A stretch of 64,000 nt of DNA, taken from NCBI RefSeq assembly GCF_009696145.1, contig NZ_VUMO01000007.1:59114-123113 (forward strand). The letters run 5' to 3'. The number at the start of each line of letters is the position of its first letter. Position 1 is the stretch's first letter. A program made the translations under genes and the position numbers. Positions 10,677 through 19,479 of the stretch are shown one piece after another. The stretch is from Pseudoramibacter porci. Its GTDB lineage: Bacteria > Bacillota > Clostridia > Eubacteriales > Eubacteriaceae. The notes below the pieces were generated by a model. The model worked only from the letters and a program-made list of their open reading frames with translations, was not told the DNA's origin and ran no database searches.

Positions 10677-12068
10677 ATGAACAATGTATTAAATGACGAT
10701 GTCATTGCCGCAATCTCGACACCGGTGGGTACCGGCGGGATCGGCATCGTGCGGATGTCAGGCGCTGATGCGCTTAAGGTGGCCGACCGCGTTTTTGTCT
10801 CGCCATCAGGGAAAACGGCTGCGTCTTTTGCGTCTCACACCGTTCATTACGGGCATGTGGTTGGAAAGGATGGCAAAATCATCGATGAGGTGATGCTCAC
10901 CGTAATGCGCGCGCCCAAAACCTATACCCGGGAGGATATTGTTGAAATCAATTGTCACGGCGGAAATGTTGTCGTCGGGATGGTGCTTCAGGCCGTGATC
11001 GATGCAGGAGCCCGTTTGGCAGATCCCGGTGAATTTACACAGCGCGCTTTTGTTAATGGACGGATCGACTTGTCTCAAGCAGAAGCGGTTATGGATGTGA
11101 TCGATGCGAAGACCGAAGCTGGTGTTTCTTATTCACTCAATCAGTTATCTGGCGGGCTTTCAAAAAAATATCAAGGCATCGACGAAGAATTATTACATCT
11201 TTTAACTTATATTGATGCGGCGTTAGATTATCCGGAGTACGACGTCGAGGAAGTCACCGAGAAGGAGTTGGATCAGGATATTCACCATATGATGGATGAG
11301 ATCGATACATTGCTTCAGTCGGCCAAAGTTGGAAAGGTTGTCCGTGATGGGATTGACACAGTTATTCTCGGTGAACCTAATGTTGGAAAATCTTCACTGA
11401 TGAATAAATTGCTTCGTGAAGACAAGGCGCTGGTCACAAATATTCCCGGGACGACTCGGGATACGATAGAGGATTATATTAACATCGGTGGCGTACCCTT
11501 TCATATCATCGATACTGCCGGCATTCGGGAAACTGATGATGTGATTGAAAAAATGGGTGTTGAACGCGCGAAACAAATGGTAAGTCAAGCAGAATTGGTT
11601 CTTTATATCGAAGATGTTTCACGTGAAACGTCAGAAGATGATAAACAATGGCGATCACTGCTCGCAGGAAAAAAAGTTCTACATATATATAATAAGGTCG
11701 ATCTGATCGATAAAAGCGATCAAGAAACGATGAAGGATCGTTTGGACACGAATCAAATTGTCCTGTCGGTTAAGAATGAGGAAGGACTCCAGGCCTTAAA
11801 ACAGAAAATGGTGGAGCTGGCGGTCGGTTCAGAATCGGCTGTGCGTAAAGCTGATCCGATCGTATCCAATGTTCGGCACATTTCACTGCTCAAGCAAGTT
11901 CGCCGGAATTTGGAAAATGCCCTCGAAAGCATGACCATTGGCATGTCGGTCGATATCATTGCCATCGATTTGAAGGACGCATTGGATAATTTGCGAAAAA
12001 TTACGGGTCAGTCTTTGGGCGATGATATCATCGATCAGATTTTTGCGCAATTCTGCCTTGGAAAATAA
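10677..12068 (+). CDS. mnmE: tRNA modification GTPase MnmE
   Basis: MnmE works with MnmG to place an aminomethyl-type group on U34 of certain tRNAs. The protein has 463 residues: an N-terminal folate-binding domain, helical domain, inserted G domain with GEPNVGKSS (about 232-240) and DTAGIRE, and the C-terminal CLGK motif carrying the functional cysteine. ATG 10677 follows AGGGGAAAG. The gene contains a parS-like palindrome coding for DVSRET (residues 313-318). mnmG follows after 19 bases. Confidence 0.96.
   Translation: MNNVLNDDVIAAISTPVGTGGIGIVRMSGADALKVADRVFVSPSGKTAASFASHTVHYGHVVGKDGKIIDEVMLTVMRAPKTYTREDIVEINCHGGNVVVGMVLQAVIDAGARLADPGEFTQRAFVNGRIDLSQAEAVMDVIDAKTEAGVSYSLNQLSGGLSKKYQGIDEELLHLLTYIDAALDYPEYDVEEVTEKELDQDIHHMMDEIDTLLQSAKVGKVVRDGIDTVILGEPNVGKSSLMNKLLREDKALVTNIPGTTRDTIEDYINIGGVPFHIIDTAGIRETDDVIEKMGVERAKQMVSQAELVLYIEDVSRETSEDDKQWRSLLAGKKVLHIYNKVDLIDKSDQETMKDRLDTNQIVLSVKNEEGLQALKQKMVELAVGSESAVRKADPIVSNVRHISLLKQVRRNLENALESMTIGMSVDIIAIDLKDALDNLRKITGQSLGDDIIDQIFAQFCLGK
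11615..11630. other. parS-like site inside mnmE
   Basis: TGTTTCACGTGAAACG matches the 16-base parS palindrome at 15 of 16 positions (last base G instead of A). It lies about 3.7 kb from the origin and about 3 kb from the perfect copy at 14701. It is a likely ParB loading site. Confidence 0.8.
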
Positions 12069-12087
12069 AATATGAAAGGAGAAGTAA

Positions 12088-13974
12088 ATGGCATATCAAG
12101 CTGAAAGTTATGAAACCATCGTCATCGGTGCGGGTCACGCCGGCTGCGAAGCAGCTCTGGCGACCGCGCGCAAAGGCCACAAGACTTTACTTTTGGCCAT
12201 TAATTTGGATTCCGTCGCGATGATGCCGTGCAACCCGTCGATCGGCGGAACCGGCAAAGGCCATCTCGTTCGGGAAATTGATGCACTCGGCGGCGAAATG
12301 GGAAAGAACATCGACGCGACGATGATCCAATGCAAAATGCTCAATACGGGTAAAGGCCCAGCTGTGCACTCGTTGAGAGCACAGGCGGACAAAAAGGCTT
12401 ATCAATTCCGAATGAAGGAAGTGATTGAGAATACACCGAATTTGACACTGCGGCAGCAGGAAGCGACAAAATTAATCATCGAAGATCGTCACATCAGAGG
12501 GGTGCAGGTGCGCACCGGCGCGATTTACGCCTGTGAAACCTGCGTGGTGTGTACGGGGACTTATCTTAACGGTAAAATTTTCATGGGAGAGGTTCAGTAC
12601 GACGGCGGTCCCAACGGGATGTTCCCGGCACAATTTTTATCTGATAGTCTTCGCGAAGCTGGATTTGATTTGCAGCGGTTTAAGACGGGGACGCCGGCGC
12701 GTGTCGACGAAAAGACCCTCGATTATTCTAAGATGAAGGTACAAAAAGGAGACGACGAAATCACACCCTTTTCCTTTGAAACAGAGGCTATCGATATTGA
12801 CCAAATCGATTGTTACCTGACGTACACAAATGAAGCGACTCACAAAATTATCCGCGACAATTTAGAGCGCAGTCCATTGGTGACAGGAGATGTGGTCGGC
12901 GTCGGCCCGCGGTATTGTCCGTCGATTGAGACAAAGGTCATGCGTTTTGCTGACAAAGATCACCATCAGATGTTTATGGAACCTGAAGGGCTACATACCC
13001 GCGAAGTTTATGTGCAGGGGATGTCGTCGTGTCTTCCGGAAGAAGTGCAGATTGCATTGTACCGCACGGTACCGGGTATGGAGCACGTGCAGTTTATGCG
13101 CTCAGCCTACGCCATCGAATACGATTGTATCCATCCAACAGCCCTTAAGGCAACACTGGAGAGCAAGGATATCCACGGTTTGTTCTTCGCTGGCCAGATC
13201 AACGGCACTTCGGGTTACGAAGAGGCCGGCGCACAAGGAATCGTCGCCGGGATCAACGCAGGGCTCTATTTGGAAAAAGCAGAGCCGATGATTCTCGACC
13301 GATCCCAAGCTTATATCGGCGTCCTCATTGATGATATCATCAATGAAGATGCTAACGAACCCTATCGGATGATGACGTCCCGTGCAGAGTACCGTCTGCT
13401 GCTTCGTCAGGATAACGCTGATTTAAGATTAACGCCTATTGGACGTCGGGTCGGACTGATCTCAGACGAACGATATACACATTTCTTAGAAAAGAAGGCT
13501 GCGATTGAAAAAGAAAAGGAACGGTTGAGGACGACGACGGTTTCACCGACGGATACAGTCAACGACGTGTTAAAAGAAATGGGCACGACGCCGCTGAGCT
13601 CAGGGATGCCGATGGCGCAATTGCTTAAACGCCCGGAAATCGCGTACGAATCGCTGAAGCCGATCGATTCGAAACGGCCAGAATTGTCTAAACAGGTTAA
13701 AGAAGAAGTGGAAATTCAATTGAAGTACGAAGGGTACATCCAAAAGCAGGATCGTCAAGTGGTTCAATTTAAGAAGTTGGAAGAAAAACGCATCCCAGAG
13801 GGAATTGATTACACTGACATTCAGGGACTGCGCCTTGAAGCCATTGAAAAGCTGAAATCGGTCCGCCCAATGTCTATTGGACAGGCGTCACGAATTTCCG
13901 GTGTTAATCCTGCTGACATTGCCGTTTTGCACGTTTATCTAGAAAATCACAGAGAGCTTTTTAAAAATGATTGA
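12088..13974 (+). CDS. mnmG: tRNA uridine-5-carboxymethylaminomethyl synthesis enzyme MnmG
   Basis: This is the FAD-dependent partner of MnmE, 628 residues, normal length. It shows the FAD-binding GAGHAGCEAA near residue 14, the GidA signature GGPNGMFPAQF-like region, the second signature PYRMMTSRAEYRLLLRQDNAD and the C-terminal helical domain. AAAGGAG precedes the ATG. Its end overlaps the rsmG start by eight bases. Confidence 0.96.
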   Translation: MAYQAESYETIVIGAGHAGCEAALATARKGHKTLLLAINLDSVAMMPCNPSIGGTGKGHLVREIDALGGEMGKNIDATMIQCKMLNTGKGPAVHSLRAQADKKAYQFRMKEVIENTPNLTLRQQEATKLIIEDRHIRGVQVRTGAIYACETCVVCTGTYLNGKIFMGEVQYDGGPNGMFPAQFLSDSLREAGFDLQRFKTGTPARVDEKTLDYSKMKVQKGDDEITPFSFETEAIDIDQIDCYLTYTNEATHKIIRDNLERSPLVTGDVVGVGPRYCPSIETKVMRFADKDHHQMFMEPEGLHTREVYVQGMSSCLPEEVQIALYRTVPGMEHVQFMRSAYAIEYDCIHPTALKATLESKDIHGLFFAGQINGTSGYEEAGAQGIVAGINAGLYLEKAEPMILDRSQAYIGVLIDDIINEDANEPYRMMTSRAEYRLLLRQDNADLRLTPIGRRVGLISDERYTHFLEKKAAIEKEKERLRTTTVSPTDTVNDVLKEMGTTPLSSGMPMAQLLKRPEIAYESLKPIDSKRPELSKQVKEEVEIQLKYEGYIQKQDRQVVQFKKLEEKRIPEGIDYTDIQGLRLEAIEKLKSVRPMSIGQASRISGVNPADIAVLHVYLENHRELFKND

Positions 13975-14686
13975 TCAGGGATACCAAAACTTTAAAGACG
14001 TCTTCATTTCTGAATCCCCAGTCGACATCAGTGAAGACAAGATTCGTCAGCTCTACGCGTTTATGATTGAAATGAAGAAGACCAATGCCCACGTCAATTT
14101 AACGCGAATCGTTGACGATCGGGATTTTATTGAAAAGCACTTACTTGACGCGGTCACTTGTCCCCTCAAGGCAGAAGCGCATGAAATTCTCGATGTTGGT
14201 TCTGGCGGTGGCATTCCAGGCGTGCCCCTGGCGATTTGCCACCCGGATAAACATTTTACACTGCTGGACAGCACTGGCAAAAAAATGAAAGCCGTTGAAG
14301 AAATCGTGAATGCCATTGGTCTGAAAAATGTCAGCTTTTTAATCGGCCGCGCTGAGGATTATGGAAAAAAAGATCAATATCGGGAACAATTCGATGGCGT
14401 CTGCGCCAGAGCGGTGGCGGCGTTTAATGTGCTCGATGAGCTCTGTGCACCTTTTCTCAAGGTCGGCGGAACTTTTTATGCGTGGAAAGGACAGCAGGCG
14501 AAAGCGGAAATTGAGGAAGCGGGGAATGGTCTCAGCCGATTGGGACTGGGGTCAATTCGCATCACACAGAATTTAATACTGAAAAAAGCAGCGTTTCATG
14601 TTATAATTCAATGTGACAAAATCGGCAGTACTCCGAAAAAATATCCAAGAAATTACGGGAGAATTATCAAAAAGCCTTTAGCCTGA
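13967..14686 (+). CDS. rsmG: 16S rRNA (guanine-527-N7) methyltransferase RsmG
   Basis: This SAM-dependent methyltransferase has 239 residues. The SAM motif ILDVGSGGGIPGVPLAI is clear, with KHLLDAV and RAVAAFNVLDELC further along. It overlaps mnmG by eight bases and lies directly before parS and noc, as in Bacillus. Confidence 0.95.
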   Translation: MIDQGYQNFKDVFISESPVDISEDKIRQLYAFMIEMKKTNAHVNLTRIVDDRDFIEKHLLDAVTCPLKAEAHEILDVGSGGGIPGVPLAICHPDKHFTLLDSTGKKMKAVEEIVNAIGLKNVSFLIGRAEDYGKKDQYREQFDGVCARAVAAFNVLDELCAPFLKVGGTFYAWKGQQAKAEIEEAGNGLSRLGLGSIRITQNLILKKAAFHVIIQCDKIGSTPKKYPRNYGRIIKKPLA

Positions 14687-14700
14687 TTGACGGAGTGCGA

Positions 14701-14716
14701 TGTTTCACGTGAAACA
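14701..14716. other. Perfect parS site
   Basis: TGTTTCACGTGAAACA is the full 16-base parS palindrome bound by ParB. It lies between the rsmG stop and the noc start. Partition complexes would load here, close to the origin. Confidence 0.92.
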
Positions 14717-14732
14717 TCAGGAGCTTAAGTGT

Positions 14733-15575
14733 ATGAGAAAAAAGAAAAAAGATTTATTAAAAGGCCGAAAGCAAAATGAAGGAAACCGCATTTTAGAGGT
14801 GCCTGTTGATCAAATTATTCCGAATCCCAATCAGCCGCGGCAGGTGTTCGACGAGGAACATTTAAAAGAGTTGTCCGAATCGATCAAGACCTATGGTGTG
14901 ATTCAGCCAATCCAGGTGCGGAAATTGGACGCCAACCTATACGAGCTGGTTTCGGGGGAACGGCGGCTGCGTGCGTCAAAGCTCGCTAAGCTTAAAACCG
15001 TTCCAGCGATCGAGGTAAAAATCAACGATCAAGATTCGGCAGTTCTGGCCATCATCGAAAATGTCCAACGTGAGGATTTGAATTATTTCGAAGAAGCTGA
15101 GAGCTATCAGCAGCTCATCAAATTTTACAACATGACGCAAGAGCAGGTTGCCAAGCTGATCGGAAAATCTCAATCCTTTGTTGCGAACAAACTGAGATTG
15201 ATCAAAATGGACAATGAAGTCATTGAGGCGGTTAAACAAGCAGGACTCTCGGAACGCCACGCCCGTGCGCTTCTCAAGGTGCCGGATAAGGACATTCAAC
15301 TTGAAGTGATTGACCAAGTGAAACGGCGCGATTTAAACGTCAAGAAAACGGAAAACCTTGTTGAGAAAATCCGCAACGAGGTATTGGTGAACAATTACGA
15401 TGAAACCATCACACCGGGTAAAAAAGCCAGAGTTAAATCCTTTATCAATGCGCAGATTTATTTAAACACAATTAAAACGGCTTTTAAGGAAGTACAGCGT
15501 ACGAAACAGGACGCCAAGTATAAAGAGACAGAAAAAGAAGATAAAATTGTTGTGACGATCACGATCCCCAAATAA
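14733..15575 (+). CDS. noc: Nucleoid occlusion protein Noc (ParB paralogue)
   Basis: This 280-residue ParB-family CTPase has the CTP-binding motifs GERRLRA (75-81) and ENVQRED (109-115), a helix-turn-helix (TQEQVAKLIGKSQS onward) and a C-terminal dimer region. The four positions that separate Noc from ParB specificity read Q147, K153, K158 and R175 with the spacing known from the family, so it should bind Noc sites and not parS. The N-terminus is very basic (MRKKKKDLLKGRK) and may contact membrane. The frame is open from 14700, but CAGGAG before ATG 14733 decides the start; the longer start would translate through parS. Confidence 0.9.
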   Translation: MRKKKKDLLKGRKQNEGNRILEVPVDQIIPNPNQPRQVFDEEHLKELSESIKTYGVIQPIQVRKLDANLYELVSGERRLRASKLAKLKTVPAIEVKINDQDSAVLAIIENVQREDLNYFEEAESYQQLIKFYNMTQEQVAKLIGKSQSFVANKLRLIKMDNEVIEAVKQAGLSERHARALLKVPDKDIQLEVIDQVKRRDLNVKKTENLVEKIRNEVLVNNYDETITPGKKARVKSFINAQIYLNTIKTAFKEVQRTKQDAKYKETEKEDKIVVTITIPK

Positions 15576-15610
15576 GGGAGGCGCGGATCATCCACTGGAA
15601 AGGAAAGCCA

Positions 15611-16387
15611 ATGTCAAGAGCAAAAGTGATATCAATATTTAACCAAAAGGGAGGCGTCGGAAAAACAACGACGTGCATGAATCTGACAGCGGCGCTGAGT
15701 ATAGACGGGTACCGCGTTTTGACCGTCGACATCGACCCTCAGGGGAATACGACCAGCGGCTTCGGAATCGAAAAGAACGATCTCGACAAAAGCATTTACG
15801 ACGCGCTGATCAACGGTCAGGATCTTAGAGAGGTTATTTTAACCACTGGATTTGATCGACTCAACCTGCTGCCCTCCAACATCGATTTGGCCGGCTCGGA
15901 AATTGAACTGGCGCATATGTCTCAGCGGGAAACCCGGCTGCGAAAGGTGCTCGATCCAATTCTCGAGTATTACGACTACATCTTTATCGACTGTCCGCCA
16001 TCTTTGGGTCTGCTGACCATTAATGCGCTGACGGCATCAGACTCGGTGCTGATCCCTATTCAATGCGAATACTACGCATTGGAAGGTGTTGGCCAGTTGA
16101 TTTCCACGATCAGTTTGGTTAAAAAAGGGCTGAACCCGAAAATCGAAATCGAAGGCGTTTTGATGACGATGTACGATTCCCGAACGAATTTAGCGGTTCA
16201 AGTTGTCGGAGAAGTGAAGTCTTATTTTAAAGAAAAAGTGTACCGCACGAAGATCCCGAGAAATATTCGCCTGGCTGAAGCACCGAGTTTTGGCGAAACG
16301 ATTTTTGAAAATGCGCCAAATTCCAAGGGCGCGATTGCGTACGCAGAACTTGCAAAAGAATTTATCGGGAGGGAACATGTCAAGTAA
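15611..16387 (+). CDS. parA: Chromosome partitioning ATPase ParA/Soj
   Basis: This 258-residue Walker-type ATPase begins MSRAKVISIFNQKGGVGKTT, with the deviant Walker A KGGVGKT, then DIDPQGN and IDCPPSLG. It drives origin segregation and influences DnaA activity in Firmicutes. GGAAAGGAAAG precedes the ATG. It overlaps parB by 11 bases, so the two are translationally linked. Confidence 0.95.
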   Translation: MSRAKVISIFNQKGGVGKTTTCMNLTAALSIDGYRVLTVDIDPQGNTTSGFGIEKNDLDKSIYDALINGQDLREVILTTGFDRLNLLPSNIDLAGSEIELAHMSQRETRLRKVLDPILEYYDYIFIDCPPSLGLLTINALTASDSVLIPIQCEYYALEGVGQLISTISLVKKGLNPKIEIEGVLMTMYDSRTNLAVQVVGEVKSYFKEKVYRTKIPRNIRLAEAPSFGETIFENAPNSKGAIAYAELAKEFIGREHVK

Positions 16388-17279
16388 GAAACACCACAAT
16401 GGCTTAGGCAAGGGCCTGGCTGCGCTGATCTCCGACGATATCCATTTCGATGAAAACGGCGGCCTGGAAGAAGCTCAATCAGAGTCGAGTTCGCATCAAG
16501 ATGGTCAGTTGATTGTCGAGCTGCCTATTGGAAAAATACGTCCCAACAGGGATCAGCCAAGAAAACATTTTGACCAGCGGGCGCTCGAAGAGCTGGCAGC
16601 GTCGATTAAAGAACACGGCGTTCTGCAGCCCCTTGTCGTCAAGCAGGAGCAAGGCGCATATACGATCATCGCAGGCGAACGGCGCTGGCGTGCAGCGACA
16701 TTAGCCGGGATGGACACGGTGCCGGTTGTTGTCAAGGATATGTCGGACCGGGAAGTAGTCGAAATTGCGTTGATCGAAAATGTCCAGCGTGAGGATCTCA
16801 ACCCGATCGAAGAAGCGATGGCCTTTGAACAGCTAGCGAAGCATTACAATTTAACACAGGGCGAAATCGGCATTCGCATTGGCAAAAGTCGTGCAGCGGT
16901 GACCAATGTGATGCGGCTGCTGAAGCTTCCGGATTCGGTGAGAAAGATGGTGCTTAACAACCAACTCAGCGGAGGACACGCCCGAGCGCTTCTGGGGCTA
17001 GACGACGCCGAAACGATGGCAGATCTGGCGCAGAAAGCCATTGAGCGCAATTGGTCGGTTCGCGAGATGGAAGATCAAGTGCGGCGGCTGAAAAAACCGC
17101 GTCCTCAAAAAGAGAAAAAGCCAAAAGATCCGTATCTTGTCGATGTCGAAGACCAATTAAGAAATCATTTAGGCACGTCCGTTACACTGACTCCAAAAAA
17201 TAAAAAGGGGAGCGGGAAGATCACGATCGATTATTCCTCGACCAATGAATTAAATCGGATATTGGATTTGCTCAAATAA
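16377..17279 (+). CDS. parB: Chromosome partitioning protein ParB/Spo0J
   Basis: This is the centromere-binding CTPase, 300 residues. The N-terminus KGLGKGLAALI-like (HHNGLGKGLAALISD) is the ParA-stimulating peptide; GERRWRA (101-107) and ENVQRED (134-140) form the CTP site. At the specificity positions it has R172, V178, K183 and G200, keeping the ParB-type arginine and glycine. ATG 16377 is chosen over the longer frame from 16290 because GGGAGG precedes it and it gives the conserved start. It overlaps parA. Confidence 0.95.
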   Translation: MSSKKHHNGLGKGLAALISDDIHFDENGGLEEAQSESSSHQDGQLIVELPIGKIRPNRDQPRKHFDQRALEELAASIKEHGVLQPLVVKQEQGAYTIIAGERRWRAATLAGMDTVPVVVKDMSDREVVEIALIENVQREDLNPIEEAMAFEQLAKHYNLTQGEIGIRIGKSRAAVTNVMRLLKLPDSVRKMVLNNQLSGGHARALLGLDDAETMADLAQKAIERNWSVREMEDQVRRLKKPRPQKEKKPKDPYLVDVEDQLRNHLGTSVTLTPKNKKGSGKITIDYSSTNELNRILDLLK

Positions 17280-17288
17280 GGAGGCAAT

Positions 17289-18185
17289 ATGAATAAAGGA
17301 ATACGATTGAGGAGGCGGCTGAATTCATTGTCGACAGCCCTTTTGGCGAATATATTGAATTTGCTGCTCATCTTAATCTTAAAGGGCATTCTCGATGTCG
17401 GCGTCAAATCGAACGGCCACTACAATATGGTTTACGGTGTAATCGAATTGGTCGTCATCGTCGGATTCTGGATCTATTTTACGTACGCGGCGTTTAAGTC
17501 TTCAACAGATGACGATGACAATCAAGTTTTCGGCAAGTATTTACTTTATTCACTCTTGCCGACGGTGATCATGGCGGTGCTGACCACGATGATCATTTTA
17601 AAGGGCCATGCCGGCATCCGTTTTCTGAAAGTTTGGAACGCCTTTACGTTTGTTGTTTCGCCGACATTGTACTTGTTCCTGCCATTTGGTGCGTTGGCGG
17701 TTTGGTTCGGCAGCCGCGTGCCATTTATCGCATTTATGTACATTTGCGTGGGGGTGATTGCGGCGGCACAATTCATTGGCTACGCTTTCGGCGCGCAGTC
17801 CAGGAAAGTCAGCGAAGCGAAAGATCGCAAACGCAAAGCGTTGGAAGACAAATACATGCTCGAACAACAGGAAAAATCTGAAGCCGGTGAAACGGCCGAA
17901 CCGCAGGCGGCGCAGCCTAAGCCAGGAACGCCAAAAGCAAAAACGCGGCACAAACGGCCTGACGGCAACGATCCATTAAGCGATGTTGAATCGCCGGCGG
18001 TCATCGAAACCGAAGCCTTTTCGCCGATTACCGATGAAATGATCGACAAAGTGCTCCGCGAGGAACGCAAAAAGCAGCGGGAAGAACATCAGCAGAAAAG
18101 AAAATCGGAACACTCGAAAAAATCCAATGACCCCAAATGGGTCAGTACTAATCAGAAGGACATCAACAAACGGACAAAGAAATAA
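17289..18185 (+). CDS. Unrecognised membrane protein behind parAB
   Basis: I do not recognise this 298-residue protein. Five hydrophobic segments are visible (about 15-38, 48-69, 83-104, 118-141 and 144-168), followed by a 130-residue hydrophilic tail rich in K, E, R and Q with a predicted coiled or disordered character (KVSEAKDRKRKALEDKY; REERKKQREEHQQKR). AAGGAGG overlaps the parB stop and serves this gene nine bases later, so it is co-transcribed with parAB; a strong terminator follows. A membrane anchor or regulator linked to partition is possible from position only. Confidence 0.8.
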   Translation: MNKGIRLRRRLNSLSTALLANILNLLLILILKGILDVGVKSNGHYNMVYGVIELVVIVGFWIYFTYAAFKSSTDDDDNQVFGKYLLYSLLPTVIMAVLTTMIILKGHAGIRFLKVWNAFTFVVSPTLYLFLPFGALAVWFGSRVPFIAFMYICVGVIAAAQFIGYAFGAQSRKVSEAKDRKRKALEDKYMLEQQEKSEAGETAEPQAAQPKPGTPKAKTRHKRPDGNDPLSDVESPAVIETEAFSPITDEMIDKVLREERKKQREEHQQKRKSEHSKKSNDPKWVSTNQKDINKRTKK

Positions 18186-18193
18186 TGCAAATG

Positions 18194-18220
18194 AAAATGC
18201 AGCTTCTGCTGCATTTTTTA
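18194..18220 (+). terminator. Terminator ending the parAB operon
   Basis: AAAATGCAGC (18194-18203) and GCTGCATTTT (18208-18217) pair perfectly around a TTCT loop, with more T following. It separates the parAB group from mscS. Confidence 0.88.
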
Positions 18221-18255
18221 TTTAAAAAGGGAAGGGTAATATAAAAGGAAGTAAA

Positions 18256-19158
18256 ATGAACGAGATCGATCAAACTTATTTCGGCAGAGTCTGGGCGCAT
18301 TTTGTCGGCTCTATTAACACAGATATCATTATTAATAAGGTCATCAGCGTCGTACTAACCATTTTGGTCATGTGGATCGCGTCGAAGATTTTGACGGCTA
18401 TCATCAGACGGGCGTTAAAAATCACAAGAAAAAGCCCGTTGACGAACACGAAGGAAGACGAAAAACGCAGCACCACCATTGCGAGATTGACGCGATCCAT
18501 CGTGAATACAACGATCATGATCGTCGGCATCTTGGTTATTTTGTCATATTTCATTAATATTTCGGCGTTAATCACGGTCGCCGGTGTCGGCACGGTTGCC
18601 GTCGGCTTTGGGGCAAAGCGCATCGTCGAGGATGTGATCTCCGGCATTTTCATCATCATGCAGGAACAATTTTTCGTCGGTGATTACATTGAGCTCGACG
18701 AAGGGCATAGCGGCATTATCGAAGATATTTCGACGATGATGACCTCCGTCCGTCAAGATGATGGCAGTTTGTACGTCGTGCGCAACGGCGAAATCAATCA
18801 TCTGGTCAACCGTTCGCGGGGTTACTACCGCAAGAGCGTGGATATCAAGGTGGACGGCAGTGCCAGCGTCGTCGATGTGACGAAAATTGCCAACAAAGTC
18901 TGCGACATCGTTTTTAATGACGACAAAACACTTTTTCCGGTCCGTCCGAAGGTACTAGGGATGACCGATATGGACGGCTCGTACGCGACGCTGCGGCTCT
19001 TCGTTTTCTCGGATGCGCTGCATTCGTTGAGCGCTGAAGTCACGATGCGTCAGGCCATTTATCAGGCAATGGAAAAGGCCGGTGTCGCCATTCCGAAAAA
19101 CACGGTCTGGGTTGTTGAAGAAAAGGAAGCGAAAAACAATGGCAGACCGGCAGTATGA
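18256..19158 (+). CDS. Small-conductance mechanosensitive channel (MscS family)
   Basis: This inner-membrane channel of 300 residues relieves osmotic pressure. Three hydrophobic segments occur before residue 125; the pore helix region VGTVAVGFGAKRIVEDVISGIFIIMQ carries the family pattern of small residues, and the beta domain EQFFVGDYIEL follows. The C-terminal alpha/beta vestibule ends near residue 285. The DUF951 gene starts inside its last codons. Which MscS subtype it is cannot be told. Confidence 0.9.
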   Translation: MNEIDQTYFGRVWAHFVGSINTDIIINKVISVVLTILVMWIASKILTAIIRRALKITRKSPLTNTKEDEKRSTTIARLTRSIVNTTIMIVGILVILSYFINISALITVAGVGTVAVGFGAKRIVEDVISGIFIIMQEQFFVGDYIELDEGHSGIIEDISTMMTSVRQDDGSLYVVRNGEINHLVNRSRGYYRKSVDIKVDGSASVVDVTKIANKVCDIVFNDDKTLFPVRPKVLGMTDMDGSYATLRLFVFSDALHSLSAEVTMRQAIYQAMEKAGVAIPKNTVWVVEEKEAKNNGRPAV

Positions 19159-19321
19159 AATCGGCGATGTGGTCGAAATGAAGAAAGGGCACCCTTGCGG
19201 CGCGAACCGCTGGGAAATCATTCGAATGGGTATGGACATTCGCCTGAAATGCGAAGGATGCGGACGAATCGTCACGCTGCCCCGGCAGAAATTTGAGAAA
19301 ATGCTCAAAAAAATCTTATAA
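19139..19321 (+). CDS. DUF951 family small protein (YyzM-like)
   Basis: This protein of 60 residues shows the DUF951 pattern: GDVVEMKKGHPCG, NRWEIIRMGMDIRLKC and CGRIVTLPR. Conserved cysteines suggest a zinc ribbon-like fold. The function is unknown. The frame is open from 19082, but the ATG at 19139, after AAAAGGAAGCG, gives the family start. It overlaps mscS by 20 bases and precedes rpsF, its usual place in Firmicutes. Confidence 0.85.
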   Translation: MADRQYEIGDVVEMKKGHPCGANRWEIIRMGMDIRLKCEGCGRIVTLPRQKFEKMLKKIL

Positions 19322-19335
19322 GTTCCAGAAAAATC

Positions 19336-19365
19336 TTGATTCTTTTAACGGGAGTCTGATATAAT
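19336..19365 (+). promoter_or_regulatory. rpsF operon promoter
   Basis: TTGATT (19336-19341), 18 bases, then TATAAT (19360-19365), with TGA before the -10 making it an extended -10. It drives rpsF-ssb-rpsR. Confidence 0.8.
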
Positions 19366-19368
19366 ACT

Positions 19369-19450
19369 CACAGTTTGTATCCTTGCACAGAGGGTGCGAT
19401 TTCAATTTCTTGAAAGTTGTACTCCTGCCGAACGGCAGGCCGAAACTGTG
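19369..19450 (+). promoter_or_regulatory. S6:S18-type leader RNA of rpsF
   Basis: CACAGTTT (19369-19376) pairs with AAACTGTG (19443-19450), closing a structured region. Inside, CTGCCG-AA-CGGCAG forms a short hairpin, and a CCG sits directly beside the closing helix. This matches the known rpsF leader motif, where an exposed CCG next to the basal helix is bound by the S6:S18 complex for feedback control. The identification rests on pattern and position. Confidence 0.7.
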
Positions 19451-19479
19451 CCAAAATTAGACCATGAGGAGGTGAAACC

